Source: Pomacea canaliculata
Taxonomy: Eukaryota; Mollusca; Gastropoda; Architaenioglossa; Ampullariidae
Reading direction: 5' to 3'
DNA: 64,000 nucleotides
NCBI RefSeq assembly: GCF_003073045.1
Contig: NC_037597.1
Coordinates: forward strand, 3,348,190-3,412,189
A program made the position numbers and the translations under genes. Positions 36,751 to 54,400 of this stretch are shown in pieces (the first letter of the stretch is position 1; the number at the start of each line of letters is the position of its first letter). The notes beneath the pieces are model-generated. The model ran no database searches. It had not been told where the DNA came from and was given only the letters and a program-made list of their open reading frames with translations.

Positions 36751-39700
36751 CCATGCCAGTCACTGGGATTCTTCACATTAAAAAGGAACATTAAAAAAAT
36801 AAGAACCTTCAACATATTCTCCATCACATCCTGAAGACATGACTAGCAATCTTGAAGTTTAATTCTGAATAAATAATAAAAATGTACACTTATGTCAGGA
36901 AGACTGAGAACATTTGCAAAAGTCAGTTTATGCGGTGTGTGAGACTGAGAAAATAACACTTTAAAGTTAGCTTGATCTATCCTAAACATGTGTCTGCAAA
37001 ATACACAGGTCCTCAATGGCAAAAATACCAGAATGTGCAAGAAAGCAGCAAATTTGTCAGAAAAACTCACTCCTTCCAAGAGGTAAATGTAATGGTTCCT
37101 GCAATTACAATGTACTTTAACTTGTCCAACTAGCTCTAGGTTACTATATGCAACTTTACATTATAGAACCACCTCTTCCACCCACAAGCCCTTCAGGTTT
37201 AAACCTGACCTAGATTTGGAATGCCGCTCAGAAATGTGGGTACACGCTACTGACAGCTTGCATAACCTTCCCAGTTGTTATCTGATAATTGTCACATTGT
37301 ATGTTCTATTTAAAGTGCAACTGTTATCAACTTGACAATGGATTCACTGGCAGTTACTTGAACTGAAGTCAAACGTGTTCTGGTTTTAAAGCACATACAG
37401 AATGCCAAAGTCTTATTTCAAGAAAATAAAATACATGACTGCATAAGGACATACATTTTTTTTTTTTTTGTGACACTAATGAAATTAAATTCTCAAAGCA
37501 ATTTAAAATTACAAGATTTAGAAAAATATATGTATATAGTTTGACAGCAATTTGCAAAATCACGTTTTAGTACTTTGGAAACAAGCTCAGAAACATCTTG
37601 TTACCAAATAATTACTGAAGTATTCTTACTGCTAAACATGTCACTAAATCAAGCATGTCTTCAGTGAAATATTTATTGACCACTTCCCCTTACATAGTTA
37701 TACATATGTAATACTGAAAAACTATTCAGCTGCAGACAAAAATTAACTCTGATGCCATTAAAAATATCTACAGTAAGAAAACTTCACAATTCTACATTTC
37801 AAATGTCTCTATTCAATAACAGTTGATAAGCTGTTCTTTAGTGATATTGATTGAAAAAAATATGCAGAAAACAGCATGGTTACAGCATCACCCATGTAAG
37901 GTGACAGCGATGCAATCAGCAAATCACTAAACGACAACTGCAACCAAAATAAATCGAATATGAACATGAACATGTTCTTCATAGCTGGTCTTGATGCATT
38001 TTATTCATGAAATTGTGCTAGTTGCACAGAAGAGACAAGAGAACATAATTTATTAAATTGGCCGACTTAAGAGAATGCACACCCATCAAAAACATTATAC
38101 TTTGCGTTGATTTGCAAGAATTTTCACACATAATTTTCTGTCCCTTTACTTCCAGTAGCACATTCTGGAAACCATTTGTCCCTTTTAGCACCTTTTGGGT
38201 TTTAAAGTTCATTTTAGAACTGCTTTATGAATATTTCTTTACTCAAATCAATCTTGTTCGTGTCCCATTTATCCAGCAAATCACCTCTTTCTGACACATG
38301 CATATTCCCACTTGAGCATATTTGGTTATCCTCATCTCACACATTCAAATTTAGCTAAATACAGAAACAGTTTATCATATGAAAATCACAGAAGCTTTGA
38401 CGATGGACAAGTACACACAAAGGGAGAACATGAACTTCATTTCTACAACTGAGCTAGTTCTACTGAAATTACAGATAAAAGTGAACCAATGTGTCAAGAT
38501 ATGCTAGCAATTTGTTAATCGCTTTTGTCCAACAAATATTTGGAATTTTCTGGTGCTACGAAACATAGCGAAGTAATGAAACATGCACTCCAAATAAGCA
38601 GACTTATTTCCATCCATTGAAAGTGATCCACGAGATCAAGCTCATCATGCTATAACAGGAGAATCTTGACAGGACAGCCCACAACAAGTATTCTGCTATT
38701 TAAAGGGAACAGACAGCTAAAGTTACTTGTGACTACTCCACAATGATGTTATGAGCACATTGTGATCAATGTAATTTTTAAGATGCATCGCCAGTTTAGC
38801 CAAAATGTTAACAAGGCATAAACTCATCCTTTTTCTAAGCTGATTTTCAGTAAATTTCAACTGTTTTTTAATATTCATTTGTCCTTAGATTTTAACAGGA
38901 TTGTGAGTGGGAAAAGACTGCTAAGACCTCTGCCATTTAAATGCAAACAAGGAAAGTGGGTTTTGTTTTTTTTTTATCTTTAAGCTTCTTGGCACAAAAA
39001 GAATGCACAAGGAATGCAGAAAGGTATGCCTGAGTACACAACCTGTTATGTCAGTGGGTCAGCATTCACTGTGCTTCCTTGGCATGCAGAATATAAAGTA
39101 TCCAGGGTCCACATCTTACAAGCAGATTCTGCCACCTTAAGTGAACTTTAAGCCACAAGGCAAAGTTTGACCAACAGTGTACACAGCATTAATGGGCTTC
39201 TAGCATACCTCAATTCTTTCATCCGGTCTTTAAAAAAAAAATTCTACTTCTTATCTCAATTAAGAACCCCAAATCAGCAGTACTGCCATCTACTATTAAA
39301 TTGCTATTTAGTACTGCATCCATGTATGTAAAATGTTTTCAATGTAAAAGCTAAATTCAAGGTAATAAAAAAATAAGGGCATTTTTACTCACCCATTTCA
39401 TTACAATATTAATGCCATTCAAGTGGAAACAGCTAAACCCTAAAAAAAAAGCAAAATCCAACATTACCGATATAAAAATCTAAATGATCTAATATACACT
39501 GGACTTACACATTTACAATATTCAATTTCTAACCCCACATATACAGATGTCACAAGGACCAGGGCTGATTCTAGGCTACGTTGTGCCCTAGTGAAAGACA
39601 AATACTGCACCCTGACCTATGTTCCTCTCCATATCCATTCCATACTGTAAAGCAATTATAACATATTTAACAATTCATTTGTAAGTTCTGGTCATCAGAT

Positions 39701-41268
39701 TCAAATCTCACCTTCACTTTTTGCTGTGTAAAGAGAGTTATTCTAATGAAGCTGCCAAGTCATGCTCAATGGACATAGTGGTCAGCCCAATCTTTCTTAC
39801 AGATTTCTGATGTCAGATAAGTTTTAATTTCCACTTTCAGAAACTTTATTCTCAACTGGCTACAGAAATTGGCAGGTCACTAAAATTCTGAGCAACACTG
39901 ATTTGGCATGGTATATATATTAATTAAATTTTGACAAGGAGAATTAGAACTTATTTGGTATTCATTTAAGGCTTAGAAAGCCTTCCACTGCCGCATGTGT
40001 TTCGCAAATCAAAGCGCAACAATCCTCAATGGTATTATGTAACCCTTTAGGTTCTCATTTGAGAGAATATAGCTAAAGCTAAATGCATCATTATTTCAAT
40101 ATTTGTTGGTAAAAAAAGTTGCAGATGTATGTACATATGCTTGACCAAATGACATTTTTCTTTAACAGCCTAGTTCATCTAATGGTAAAACGGGGCTTAC
40201 TAACAACAAAACAGTAAGAATACTAATTGTACATTATAGCTCTACATCAAGCAGCTCATGCAAAGATTGTTGATTTTACTGAGCAGTCTTTCCGCCATTT
40301 AAATGCTATGTATATCTGTAGCAGATCACAGTGGAATGCATGACTGACACTCCTCTTACCCATGACACTCTAACAAAGAGGTCAAGGCTTTAGTCAGTCA
40401 AATTCATGAAAAGATCCATCTGTACAGGATATGTGTTACACTCTCACCACAATCTAGATATCTGCTATTTGGGAAAAAAATTAATATTTCATTTCTCATT
40501 TCAACTTCTCAGCATAAGCAATCAATAAACTACAATTCACACTACCAATTAAATTCTTTAACAACTCCAACTGAGCTATGCCAATGGCAAATATGCATGC
40601 TAGCATTTTTATCTAATTCTCCAATGCTTAAAAAGCTTCCCTCTTTGATTGGATGTCAACACTACAAGAATTCCAAAATTATTCATAAAGTTGTTTCATT
40701 TTAAACATACACAAGATTGGCAATATCCAAGAATGTATAAACTTGGTATCCATCTGTCTAATTAAACATCAACTTTAATCCAAAAAAAAACCCAAAAACT
40801 AATATGATGACTGTTATGGCTACTGGGCTTCTGAATATCTGTAAAGACTCAATCCTATTTCATGTTCATAATGTCTGACTGATAAGCACAGACTTAATAT
40901 GGCTGCATTCAGGAAAGAAATGATGCACCAGACAAACATTTTCCTGTCCTCAACACAGTTTGCGAACTGCAATAACTTAACATCTTCAAAACATGCTTCA
41001 TGCATGCAACTTCAAAATTATCCTGTCACCAGTGCAGTAAGAGGTTGTCATCACATCTGAGGAAGCGAAACTCTTCCAGTGTTATGTTAAAATATATTCT
41101 AAATTGTCACCTCCAGCACATTTGGCAAAACAAAGCCAATACAAAACTGATCAGAAAACTGACACAGGAGTGACTACTACAACAGCCAGAACAAGCATAT
41201 TGCTGTTCTGAAAGATGCAAAACAAAGGCTAAAAGGAGTACCTGCTTTACTGGGTAAGATGGACAAAG
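36751..41268 (-). other. Possible extended 3' UTR of EGLN, or intergenic
   Basis: About 4.5 kb of AT-rich sequence with frequent short T and A runs and no exon-like frames on either strand. It lies between the proximal and distal polyadenylation candidates. Composition is like the EGLN introns to its right and differs from the more GC-rich sequence left of about 36.4 kb. Confidence 0.35.
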
Positions 41269-41274
41269 TTTATT
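41269..41274 (-). terminator. Proximal polyadenylation signal of the EGLN gene
   Basis: AATAAA on the minus strand about 310 nt after the stop codon at 41587-41585. Confidence 0.45.
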
Positions 41275-41584
41275 TTATGAGGAGTGGACAGTAATCTGTC
41301 CATTATCCAATGTTTAAAAGCTACAAAGAAAATCTGCCTTGAAGTGTTACAGAAATGTGATAGGAATTTTTAAAAATCATATTGCTGATGAATCAATAAA
41401 ATGAAATGTCCATAAGATTCCCTGAATTGTAGATAAAAAGGGACAGACATCAGACATGACAGCAAACATTGGTGGGGGAGGAGGCAATATGGAAATATGA
41501 TAAAACAATCACGGTACCAGCCCTGATGCTTCCATCATTACATTTTCAGAAGCAGTAATGTCTTGAAACACAGAATGCAAGCAC

Positions 41585-46694
<5,110 letters not shown>

Positions 46695-47069
46695 GTTTGA
46701 CTATCAACAAGGGAGGCAGCTCTGACCTTGGTCTCTTTTCAGGGGGAGACTATGAACGAACCACGCTAGTTCTGGCATCAGCATCGAGGAAATGATTGAA
46801 AATACCGAGAAGGAAGCTTGCGTCGCGTCGATGCCATTTTTTCGGATCTCCCGCGAGCCATAGTTACCTAAGCATGCTTGCGGATCCATCTGTCTCGTCA
46901 CTGTTCGACCCCCCTAAAGAAATGAGGTCAAGTTAACGTCACTTCCACAGATAACACTAAGGGAAATAACTGATGTTTTGAAGTAATGTAAACAAAGGAT
47001 GGATGGATGCAGTTTTCCTGATGATCACAACATTATCGCAACAAAATCTGTCATTGTGGTTTAAAGTTC

Positions 47070-47186
47070 ATGCGCCTGACTATCGACAACAGTAAATCAC
47101 AGTTGGGGAAAAGGTGCGACAATGTACTCGACCTGGAGGGGGAGGAAATCGATGATGTCGGTCTCCGCCGATTCAGGCTGTTGTAG
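47070..47186 (+). CDS. Short divergent ORF upstream of EGLN, possible first exon
   Basis: The frame opens with ATG at 47070 and reads MRLTIDNSKSQLGKR, then DLEGEEIDDVGLRR, ending at TAG 47184 after 38 codons. The composition is protein-like and the LDLEGEEIDDVGL stretch loosely resembles a leucine-rich-repeat unit. It starts 375 bp from the EGLN ATG on the opposite strand, a spacing common for bidirectional promoters. A gtaggg at 47183 could serve as a weak donor, but no second exon was found. It may be a real first exon, a microprotein or chance. Confidence 0.3.
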   Translation: MRLTIDNSKSQLGKRCDNVLDLEGEEIDDVGLRRFRLL

Positions 47187-47188
47187 GG

Positions 47189-47418
47189 ACGTGAGTGTAA
47201 ACAGTGGCGTACGTGAAAATTGAAACGCGGGCTATGGCAGCTGGTGACACTGTCGACGTGAAGGTTAGGCCAACGCAAATGTAAATAATTTTACATATAT
47301 GCATAATAATCTTGAAGGGCGTTGCCCTGGTGTCGAAAGTCCACCGCGAGTGAAACGAGTATACATAGGGGTTCAATGATCGTGGGAAGGTGCGCGTGCA
47401 TGTTGCTGTACGTGCGTG
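47189..47418. promoter_or_regulatory. Cluster of hypoxia-response cores (RCGTG) upstream of EGLN
   Basis: ACGTG or GCGTG occurs at 47189, 47211, 47256, 47394, 47410 and 47414, and a reverse-strand GCGTG lies near 46762. EGLN genes of other animals are HIF targets, forming a feedback loop, so these may be HIF sites. The region is also CpG-rich, which raises the chance count. Confidence 0.35.
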
Positions 47419-49085
47419 TGCGCGCTCGTATGCTCGTGCATGAACGCTGTTGATCATCAGGCCAGGTCGATCGAGCTATGTTGCATCGGAAGCTGTGAAA
47501 GTGTCGAGTCCCCAAAACCGAAGGCGTTGAAAGTCGATAAGACTGACAAAGAAAAAAGAAGAAACTATATAGTAGTTTCAGCCTTGTACTATAGATATAA
47601 AGCCCTGAAGTAATAAATTATGCATTTAATAAATGTAAACAAAGTATATCATATAGACCAAATGAAAGTATAGCCAAGAAGCTGATTGCAGTTAATGGTT
47701 GATGATACGATTAAAACTATAAAACAGTGAATCTGATCTTTAAATTGTTTTTGGTGAGCAGATATTCTGCTGGGCTGTAGTTTTTTTTATAATGGCTTTC
47801 TTTTGAAGGTAGTTTGATATGTGCATCATTTCTCATCATTGACTATCATATTGTGCGTATGTTGTATTGAATTTGTTAATATTATTGTATATCTTCGTTT
47901 TAGTGTTGTTTCTACACAAGTAAAATAACTGCGATGAAAATCGGTGAATTAGAGAGATCGATAGCGGACGCGACTACGGCCGTGCATGCCCAGCCACAGC
48001 ATGTTTGCAGATTCAGGTATTTATGACTACGTGCGTCAACGGTGCAGCCGCCGTCACTGTGGCGTGCTAGTCGGCAGAACCCACGGATGCGCGTGCGCAA
48101 CCCTAATGCGGTGTCGTGACGTGACACACATTTAGGTGATAATTAGCCTGTTTACCAGACAGGTAAAGGTGGTCACACAAACACACACCCTCCTTTCCAC
48201 CACTCCCAACCCAATTTACCCATTTGTGAAGTCTCAAGAGAGTTGTCCACATTACATCAAGAATTGACGTGCTGCCCTGACGCGCGCGCTTGACCCTATA
48301 GGTGACCTGTGAGGGGTGAGGTCGGTGTACAAGCGCGCTATCACGTCCAGGCTGTCCACCGACTTCACGTCCGAGTCAATCCAAGCACGTCCGAAAACGA
48401 AAGCAGGCTGCACCGGCAGTTTCACTGGACGCTGGGACTGCGGAAGGTGCATTGGCTGGTTATTTGTTCGCATTACTCATCGGCTTGTAAGCCAAGCGAC
48501 TCTGTTGTGCAACTGATCCCAGAAGACTCCACAATCGATGTCAACCCGACGGAACACGACCGATCAAAAAAAAAAGGGAGGGTTGGGAGGGGTGGTGATC
48601 GATTCTGTTACCTTCTATTCTCAGTTGACAGTGAACTAGTTCGACCTACTCATAGATGATGTGACTGTTTGCTGACATGCCCTATCCATGACTTACTGTT
48701 CCCCCCATAAAACCCACATTTTCTTCGCGCACTTTGAATCATTGATATGCCTGCCATTGCGCCTGCAGAAAGGTGCACAAGACCTGAATGTGCAGTCGAT
48801 AGACTTAGCGAGCGCCAGCAAGTCAAGACGCAAACAAGCAACTCCGTCTTTCTTTCTCTCGTGCGCCTTCACCGACCCACCCCGTAGCTTCCCCATTTTT
48901 CTAGCCACTCAACTGGTATAGCGAGCACTGGTAGGCTTTGGAAACGAACATTTGGCAGAGGTACCAGGATGGGTAACGATGCACAGCAAGGAACTAGTCG
49001 CAATGCAAACAACAAAAATAAAATAAAAACAGCACAGGGCTCAAGCTTTTGTGTGTGAGTAGTCATCTGCATGGCAAAGTGTTAA

Positions 49086-49908
49086 CCCTTTGAGGGGATG
49101 TCACTAATGTAATTTATTAATATTTTTGCTTCAGGGTTGTTGTGCTGGTTTTCGAAAAATAAATATTTTGGGGGGCTGTGGGACATATATGTTCCTATGG
49201 GCCATAAGAGAATCCACTTTTTTGTGTTGCGCCTTTATCCTACGTGTTTTAGAAATAGATGCAACAATGAGCGAAATGAAAAACCCAATGCCTGTGAGAT
49301 ATTTCAAAAATCCTGTGATTTTTCTGTCTTGATGGCTCTTGTTGACGAGCAAAAAAACATGTAGCAGAAGAGAATTTCTTTCCAAACTGATGCGCAAGAA
49401 ATCCGTGCGTTCTTGTAAATAAATTTTGTAATGGGATATCATGTGGTTCCATCCTTGAGGGACTACTAGCTACTGAACCTGATCTCCAGGTGTCGTATGT
49501 TGTTATATGTGTGACATTCTGTAAAGGCCTGTATGCCATGTTCACTTGTGCTACACAACATCACTTAGCTGTTTTGAAAAGTACTATTCATAAATTACAT
49601 TACATACATAAAAGATGGATCTTTGTTCACATCACAGTGTCACATCATTTCTGATGTTCCAAAACAACAGTACAACGTTTGATCACTATTCGGATAAAAA
49701 TATTGATAAAACCCGTATCTCGCATTGTTCAAGACACCTAGCTCTCCCTTGCCGCCCATAGGGATGTATTTGTCCCATGCTGTATCTCGAAAACTATGAG
49801 GAATATCAGTTTCAAATAAACACTTTTGGAATCTACATGTTATTTTATCCGTAAATATCTCAGAATAACTAAATTCATATGCAAACAATCCTTACGGTCC
49901 TCAAAGGG
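49086..49908. mobile_element. piggyBac-like non-autonomous element with TTAA flanks and inverted arms
   Basis: Both ends are bordered by TTAA (49082-49085 and 49909-49912). The termini are inverted copies of CCCTTTGAGG, matching the CCC-type ends of piggyBac elements, which target TTAA. Further inside, gggacatatatgttcctatgggc near 49172 pairs in inverted orientation with a similar block near 49750-49780, so both arms are partly symmetrical. The size is 823 bp and no transposase domain is encoded. Confidence 0.85.
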
Positions 49909-50086
49909 TTAAGGGATATGGCGATCTTTTCTTTATCCCGTCTCATTTCCAGAGTTAGCTGTGACAAAAGTTAAGTGTTCCTTTCCCACCCAGCCGTATA
50001 TTTTTTGGAGGGAGGAATATGGAATATCACAAAAAACACTGTAGGCTGACATCTTTCATTTACCGGTTGTTTGGTGCGCACCCGTT

Positions 50087-50120
50087 CCCCTTCAATGAGG
50101 GACTCCCGCTATTGAAGGGG
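50087..50120. repeat. Perfect 10-bp hairpin
   Basis: ccccttcaat at 50087-50096 pairs perfectly with attgaagggg at 50111-50120 around a 14-nt loop. Its function is unknown. Confidence 0.8.
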
Positions 50121-53100
50121 TTTCAACATAGACCAGCTGTTTAAAATATATGATTTAACACCCCGATTGAACGTGTTTATGCTCGGGCTTTTAAGTATGG
50201 CTAACCTCTACTGCCTAGAGTCAGTAAAGATTACCTCGAGGGTGATTTTATCATAGAATGGTTAGATGTTCAAGTCGGCGTCAGCTGCCAAGAAGGCGTC
50301 TCGACTACAACGTTTTCATTGGTCTCGGAAAAAAACAAATTGGACCCCTTCTATAGCTGTACATGTTAGACAGCCTGGCCTTTTTCTGGTGCTGGCCCAG
50401 TTTTCACACCTGACAGAACACCGCACAAGCCCATGACAACGGTTGTCCATCCGGCTAGAAAGTTGTTTGGGTGTTCGCGCACGTGAGTCTGCTCAGATGC
50501 CCGCTCCGCATGCCCTCCCAGTCACGGGCAAGAGCAAGCACCCGCACGGGGTACGTGCAAGAACTCACCTCACCACTCCTCCCAACACCACCCCCAACAC
50601 CAGACAGGCGTCCCTTCCACTTCCTGTTGATTGCAGTTGTTTGCCCTTGACGGGGCGGTCACACACACCCACACACACACCCCCTCCCTTTCCTCCTCCT
50701 CCCTCCACAGTCACGCATTTCTCCTTGTTTCGCCGATGACCTTCCTCTCTCTTTCACACACACACACACGTGACACTTAGTACCTATATAGCCGAGACAA
50801 ATATCTTATAGCACGGATACGTGAGTGAGTCTCATCATGAAATTATCCACAGACGGGACAATATGCGACAACTCAAGAACACCGCCGTTGTTTAAGCACC
50901 AACAGTATATATCCGGCGCAGCATTTCAGGGTTAAATTTAGTCACATCTATCGAAGCTTCATACTGCAAACCGCTCAGTGGTGTCACAGAGTGCTGTGAA
51001 CAACTTCTGCATCAGTAGAGTGTAAATCAAACACGTTACTAGCGTGCCTGCACGTGCGTCCTCCTTTCCCACCCAAAGGCTCCCCTCCACAACTCCCCCA
51101 CCTACTGAAAAAAGTGTGCCAGGAACGTGAGCGAACTCGTGACTTCCCTGTTGAGAAAAAAAAAGTGGAGGGGGCTGCTAGTAATGCGTGGGCCAAAATA
51201 GACAAATCCCAAAGCAGCAGAGTATAACTCAGTGCCTCCTCCACACCCACTCTCCCGTTGGCCTTGGAGCTGGTCACAGCCTCTGCTGGCGCAGAGAAAA
51301 TGTGGGGGGAAGGGACTCCAGTCATGTAGTACGTTTTGGACGAGCCCCAGCACCCATCTACCCACCCTTTCCCGTCCTCCGACAGTCTGGGGGAGTTGGC
51401 GTGTGTGGGTGTGTGTGGGAGGTGGAGGAGGGGAGTGCCAGGCGACTGCAACCATAGGCTGCGCCAGCAGTTGCACGTGCATGCGGGCATTCGCTCGTGC
51501 GTGGTCTACTGTGGTGTACATAGCATCCAGGCAGTACCAACGTGTAAGTTATACCACCAGTCGCTGATTGATCTCGGAAGGAAATCTCTCATACAAAAGG
51601 CCTGTTACCCCACCCTAACTTCAACATATGAAACCCTCTTTCCAGTTTTGCATCTAGCAAGGGTTTACAGTTATAGGTATATATTGCTGTATTGTGCCGA
51701 ACTGCTTTGTCAAAGGCCGTTTGTGTTTATCACTGAAAACAGTCGGGAAAAGTTATTTCTTTTTAAAGGCTGCTCCATGTGTATTAAGTATATAGTGCAT
51801 CTGCCTGACTCTTAATATAACTACATCCTACGTACAGTGGAAAAAATATAAACCCTGTATATGTCATTCTATAGACACCTCGTTCGCATGTAATGTTGCG
51901 TGCGTCGTTGTATGTGTATGTGATTTTTTTTTCTTAGTAAAGCGCCATTAGCTTGCCTATAGGGCCGAGATATACCGCTGTATTTTATTATTAGATGTTC
52001 ATCAATCTTTTTTTGGGGGCGACAGATGAAGTTGATTATATAATTCGTAAGGTAGTGTGATTCAAGCATGCCGTCCACTATTTGTTCAGCAGAGCAGCGC
52101 ATCTTATCTTAATTTTGGTTTCATCCATTCTATAAGCTGTTGGGAAAAAAATGTTGAATTTTGACTTTGTCTTTCTAATCTGGCAAAAAAGAAATAAATG
52201 ACAGGACTCTGTTTCGTGAAGGACTTGTCAAACCGGCTTGAGACCGGCAGCTTCAGGTTTCAAACGTGCAAACACTTCCAGACATGGCAGATCGGAGCAA
52301 ACATGTGCAAGCTAGTTCCGCGGATCACATTAAAATGCCGAGACTAGACGGTTCTCCACATTTAGAAGTCAAGATATGGCAAGCGATATCTAATTTTAGC
52401 ATCAAAGAGCTAGAGGTCATGCCCATTTTAGCAGTTTGGAAACAGTCGGGTATACAGCAGCGGTTTAATATTCCAGGAAAGGAGAATGGCGTTTGTTTGG
52501 AATGAGAAAACAACACTCTCGATATCAAAGACTTTTGGTACATGAAAAATAGACTTTCGAAAATATGGTTCGAAGGTACATGATATTTTTGTGCACACAC
52601 ACACACAAAGGAGAGAAAAAAAACTAGGTTTTGTGTGCTTTCTGATAAGTTTTGTGTCGTCTGCTTTTTTTGGGGGGTCAGTCTCGCCGGTCACGAGATT
52701 ACGTCTGTCGACGCGTGTAAATGTTCCGCCAGCAGGTGTTCTGTTTGTTAGTCTCTCGCGCCTCCAGACCTATTACTGGCTGGCACCACATCTGGAGCTG
52801 TTTCCTGCTCAAAGCACCGACCTGACATAATTATCTTCTCTCACCTTCTCGGCCGCAGTCGGTGACCTCGCTGCGCCTCGTCAACAACAAATCAGGGCGA
52901 TCGTGGAGCGGTTATCTAATTATACGCATTTACACCTACACACACGCACGCACCCATGTTTTTATATAGACACACACACGCGCTTACTTCTTTCGCGATT
53001 TTTTCTAACAGAATTGTGCTGTAAAATTGAACCGGCAGCCTGATATCTCCCATGGTTAAAAGAAGATTACTAAGACTGTCGGTGCCTTAAAGAGCAGCTC

Positions 53101-54230
53101 TTCCTGTTGTGTTGACAAACCTTTCCCATCTGCAGCTTTGGATATGATAAGCCAGACCTTACCTACACCAGACCTTACCACTTGCGAACATACTCATGAA
53201 AAGATACCAGATATTTTGGGGGTTATCTTTGGTTTACACGCATAGACAAATAGGTTAAAACACCTTAGTATATTGTGATACCTGGCTTACACAGACTGGG
53301 CAATAAGGTGCTTATCAGCTTTGAACTGTCTTCGAAACTGGAATCCTTTGTAGCGCTGATTAACGCCTTGCTTACAGAAAAATGTGTGACTATTGATCTA
53401 AGCACATACATATATACTGACATACAATGTAGGTATCCGAGTGAAGAGGAAAGAAGACTTGATCAGCTGTCATGGGAGTATAGGCCTTGCATTGGATTTT
53501 CACACGTTTGTTGAGGGGGGGGCATTGGTGTTTTACGCCGTGTCAGCAATGAGGCTATATTAGCAGCCCTGTAAACAGAATGCCACGTGCCGAGACGAGA
53601 AATGAAAGCCAACCTTCACTGTATTGGTGACAAACACCGGCCGCTCACGTTTGTTGAAATAACGGTTGAATTAACTACCGAATAAAGACAAAAGAAACGG
53701 ATCACTAATCACAGCCTGTTCTACGTCTAAATTCTTTGGGAAAAAAACAGAATATCCCAGATGATAAATAAAACATGAGCGTCAGGCCTTACGACATCTC
53801 CTGTGCCCTCGGTCCGCCTTCCAAGTCAAGGGAGACGACTACTCCCCCCGTGACAGGTATATGTGAATGCTGAGGGACTTTTCGTGGCTTTCTTAGCCAC
53901 TGCTTGCTCCTGGACTGCGCTGATGCCGCAAAAGACAGTAGTAATCGCCAAGCTGATCGAAGCCACTTAAAATCGCAGAACAAAAACCTCCCCCAACCCC
54001 ACCCCACACCTGATGGGTCTGAACCTACTGAGGTACCTCCAACCGTTCTTGGCCTTAGCCTCTCACACGAGTAGCCCAAGAGGTTACGGGTGTTTTTGCT
54101 GGCAATCCCGACGGTAGGTTATCGCTGACATTACCTTGCGTCGTAGTTCTGCAGCTGAAATGTCCAGACTTTTCTCCAATGTCTTTTGCCTCCATGGTTT
54201 ATAGGTTCTTGGTCTCAAAGGGAAGTGTCC
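50120..54230. other. Intergenic, microsatellite-rich
   Basis: CA/GT-rich simple repeats occur near 50650-50680, 50755-50770, 51400-51420, 52594-52606 and 52940-52983. Long frames over 50984-51521 on the minus strand come from this biased composition. The frame at 52266-52505 (79 codons, with an internal MADRSKHVQASSADHI) is the most protein-like but unrecognised. Confidence 0.45.
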
Positions 54231-54299
54231 CCAAGTGCGCATGAGCTCGCTCGTTCATTAGTTGGACATCGAGAAAGGGAGGAAAACTGAGTATCGGTA

Positions 54300-54400
54300 A
54301 AAACCCTCGACGACCAACCCTGCCAACGGGTGTCACATAAAGTGAATATCCCGAGACGAGATCTGAACCTTAGACCTTTTGACACATCCATCTCATTTTA
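54300..54400 (-). repeat. Possible tRNA-derived SINE fragment
   Basis: The reverse complement contains aaggtctaaggttcagatctcgtctcggga, split here as a B-box-like ggttcagatct followed by a cgtctcggga trailer, as in tRNA-derived SINEs. No full A-box, tail or target duplication was identified. Confidence 0.3.

Noticed and set aside
49131-49442. 103-codon minus-strand frame in the piggyBac-like element
   Set aside because: No DDD transposase motif or Cys-rich finger is visible; best seen as chance within a non-autonomous element.
50984-51521. Overlapping minus-strand frames of 168 and 139 codons
   Set aside because: They arise from G/C-rich and CA-repeat sequence, are mutually overlapping in different frames, and are rich in Pro/Thr/His runs typical of simple repeats.
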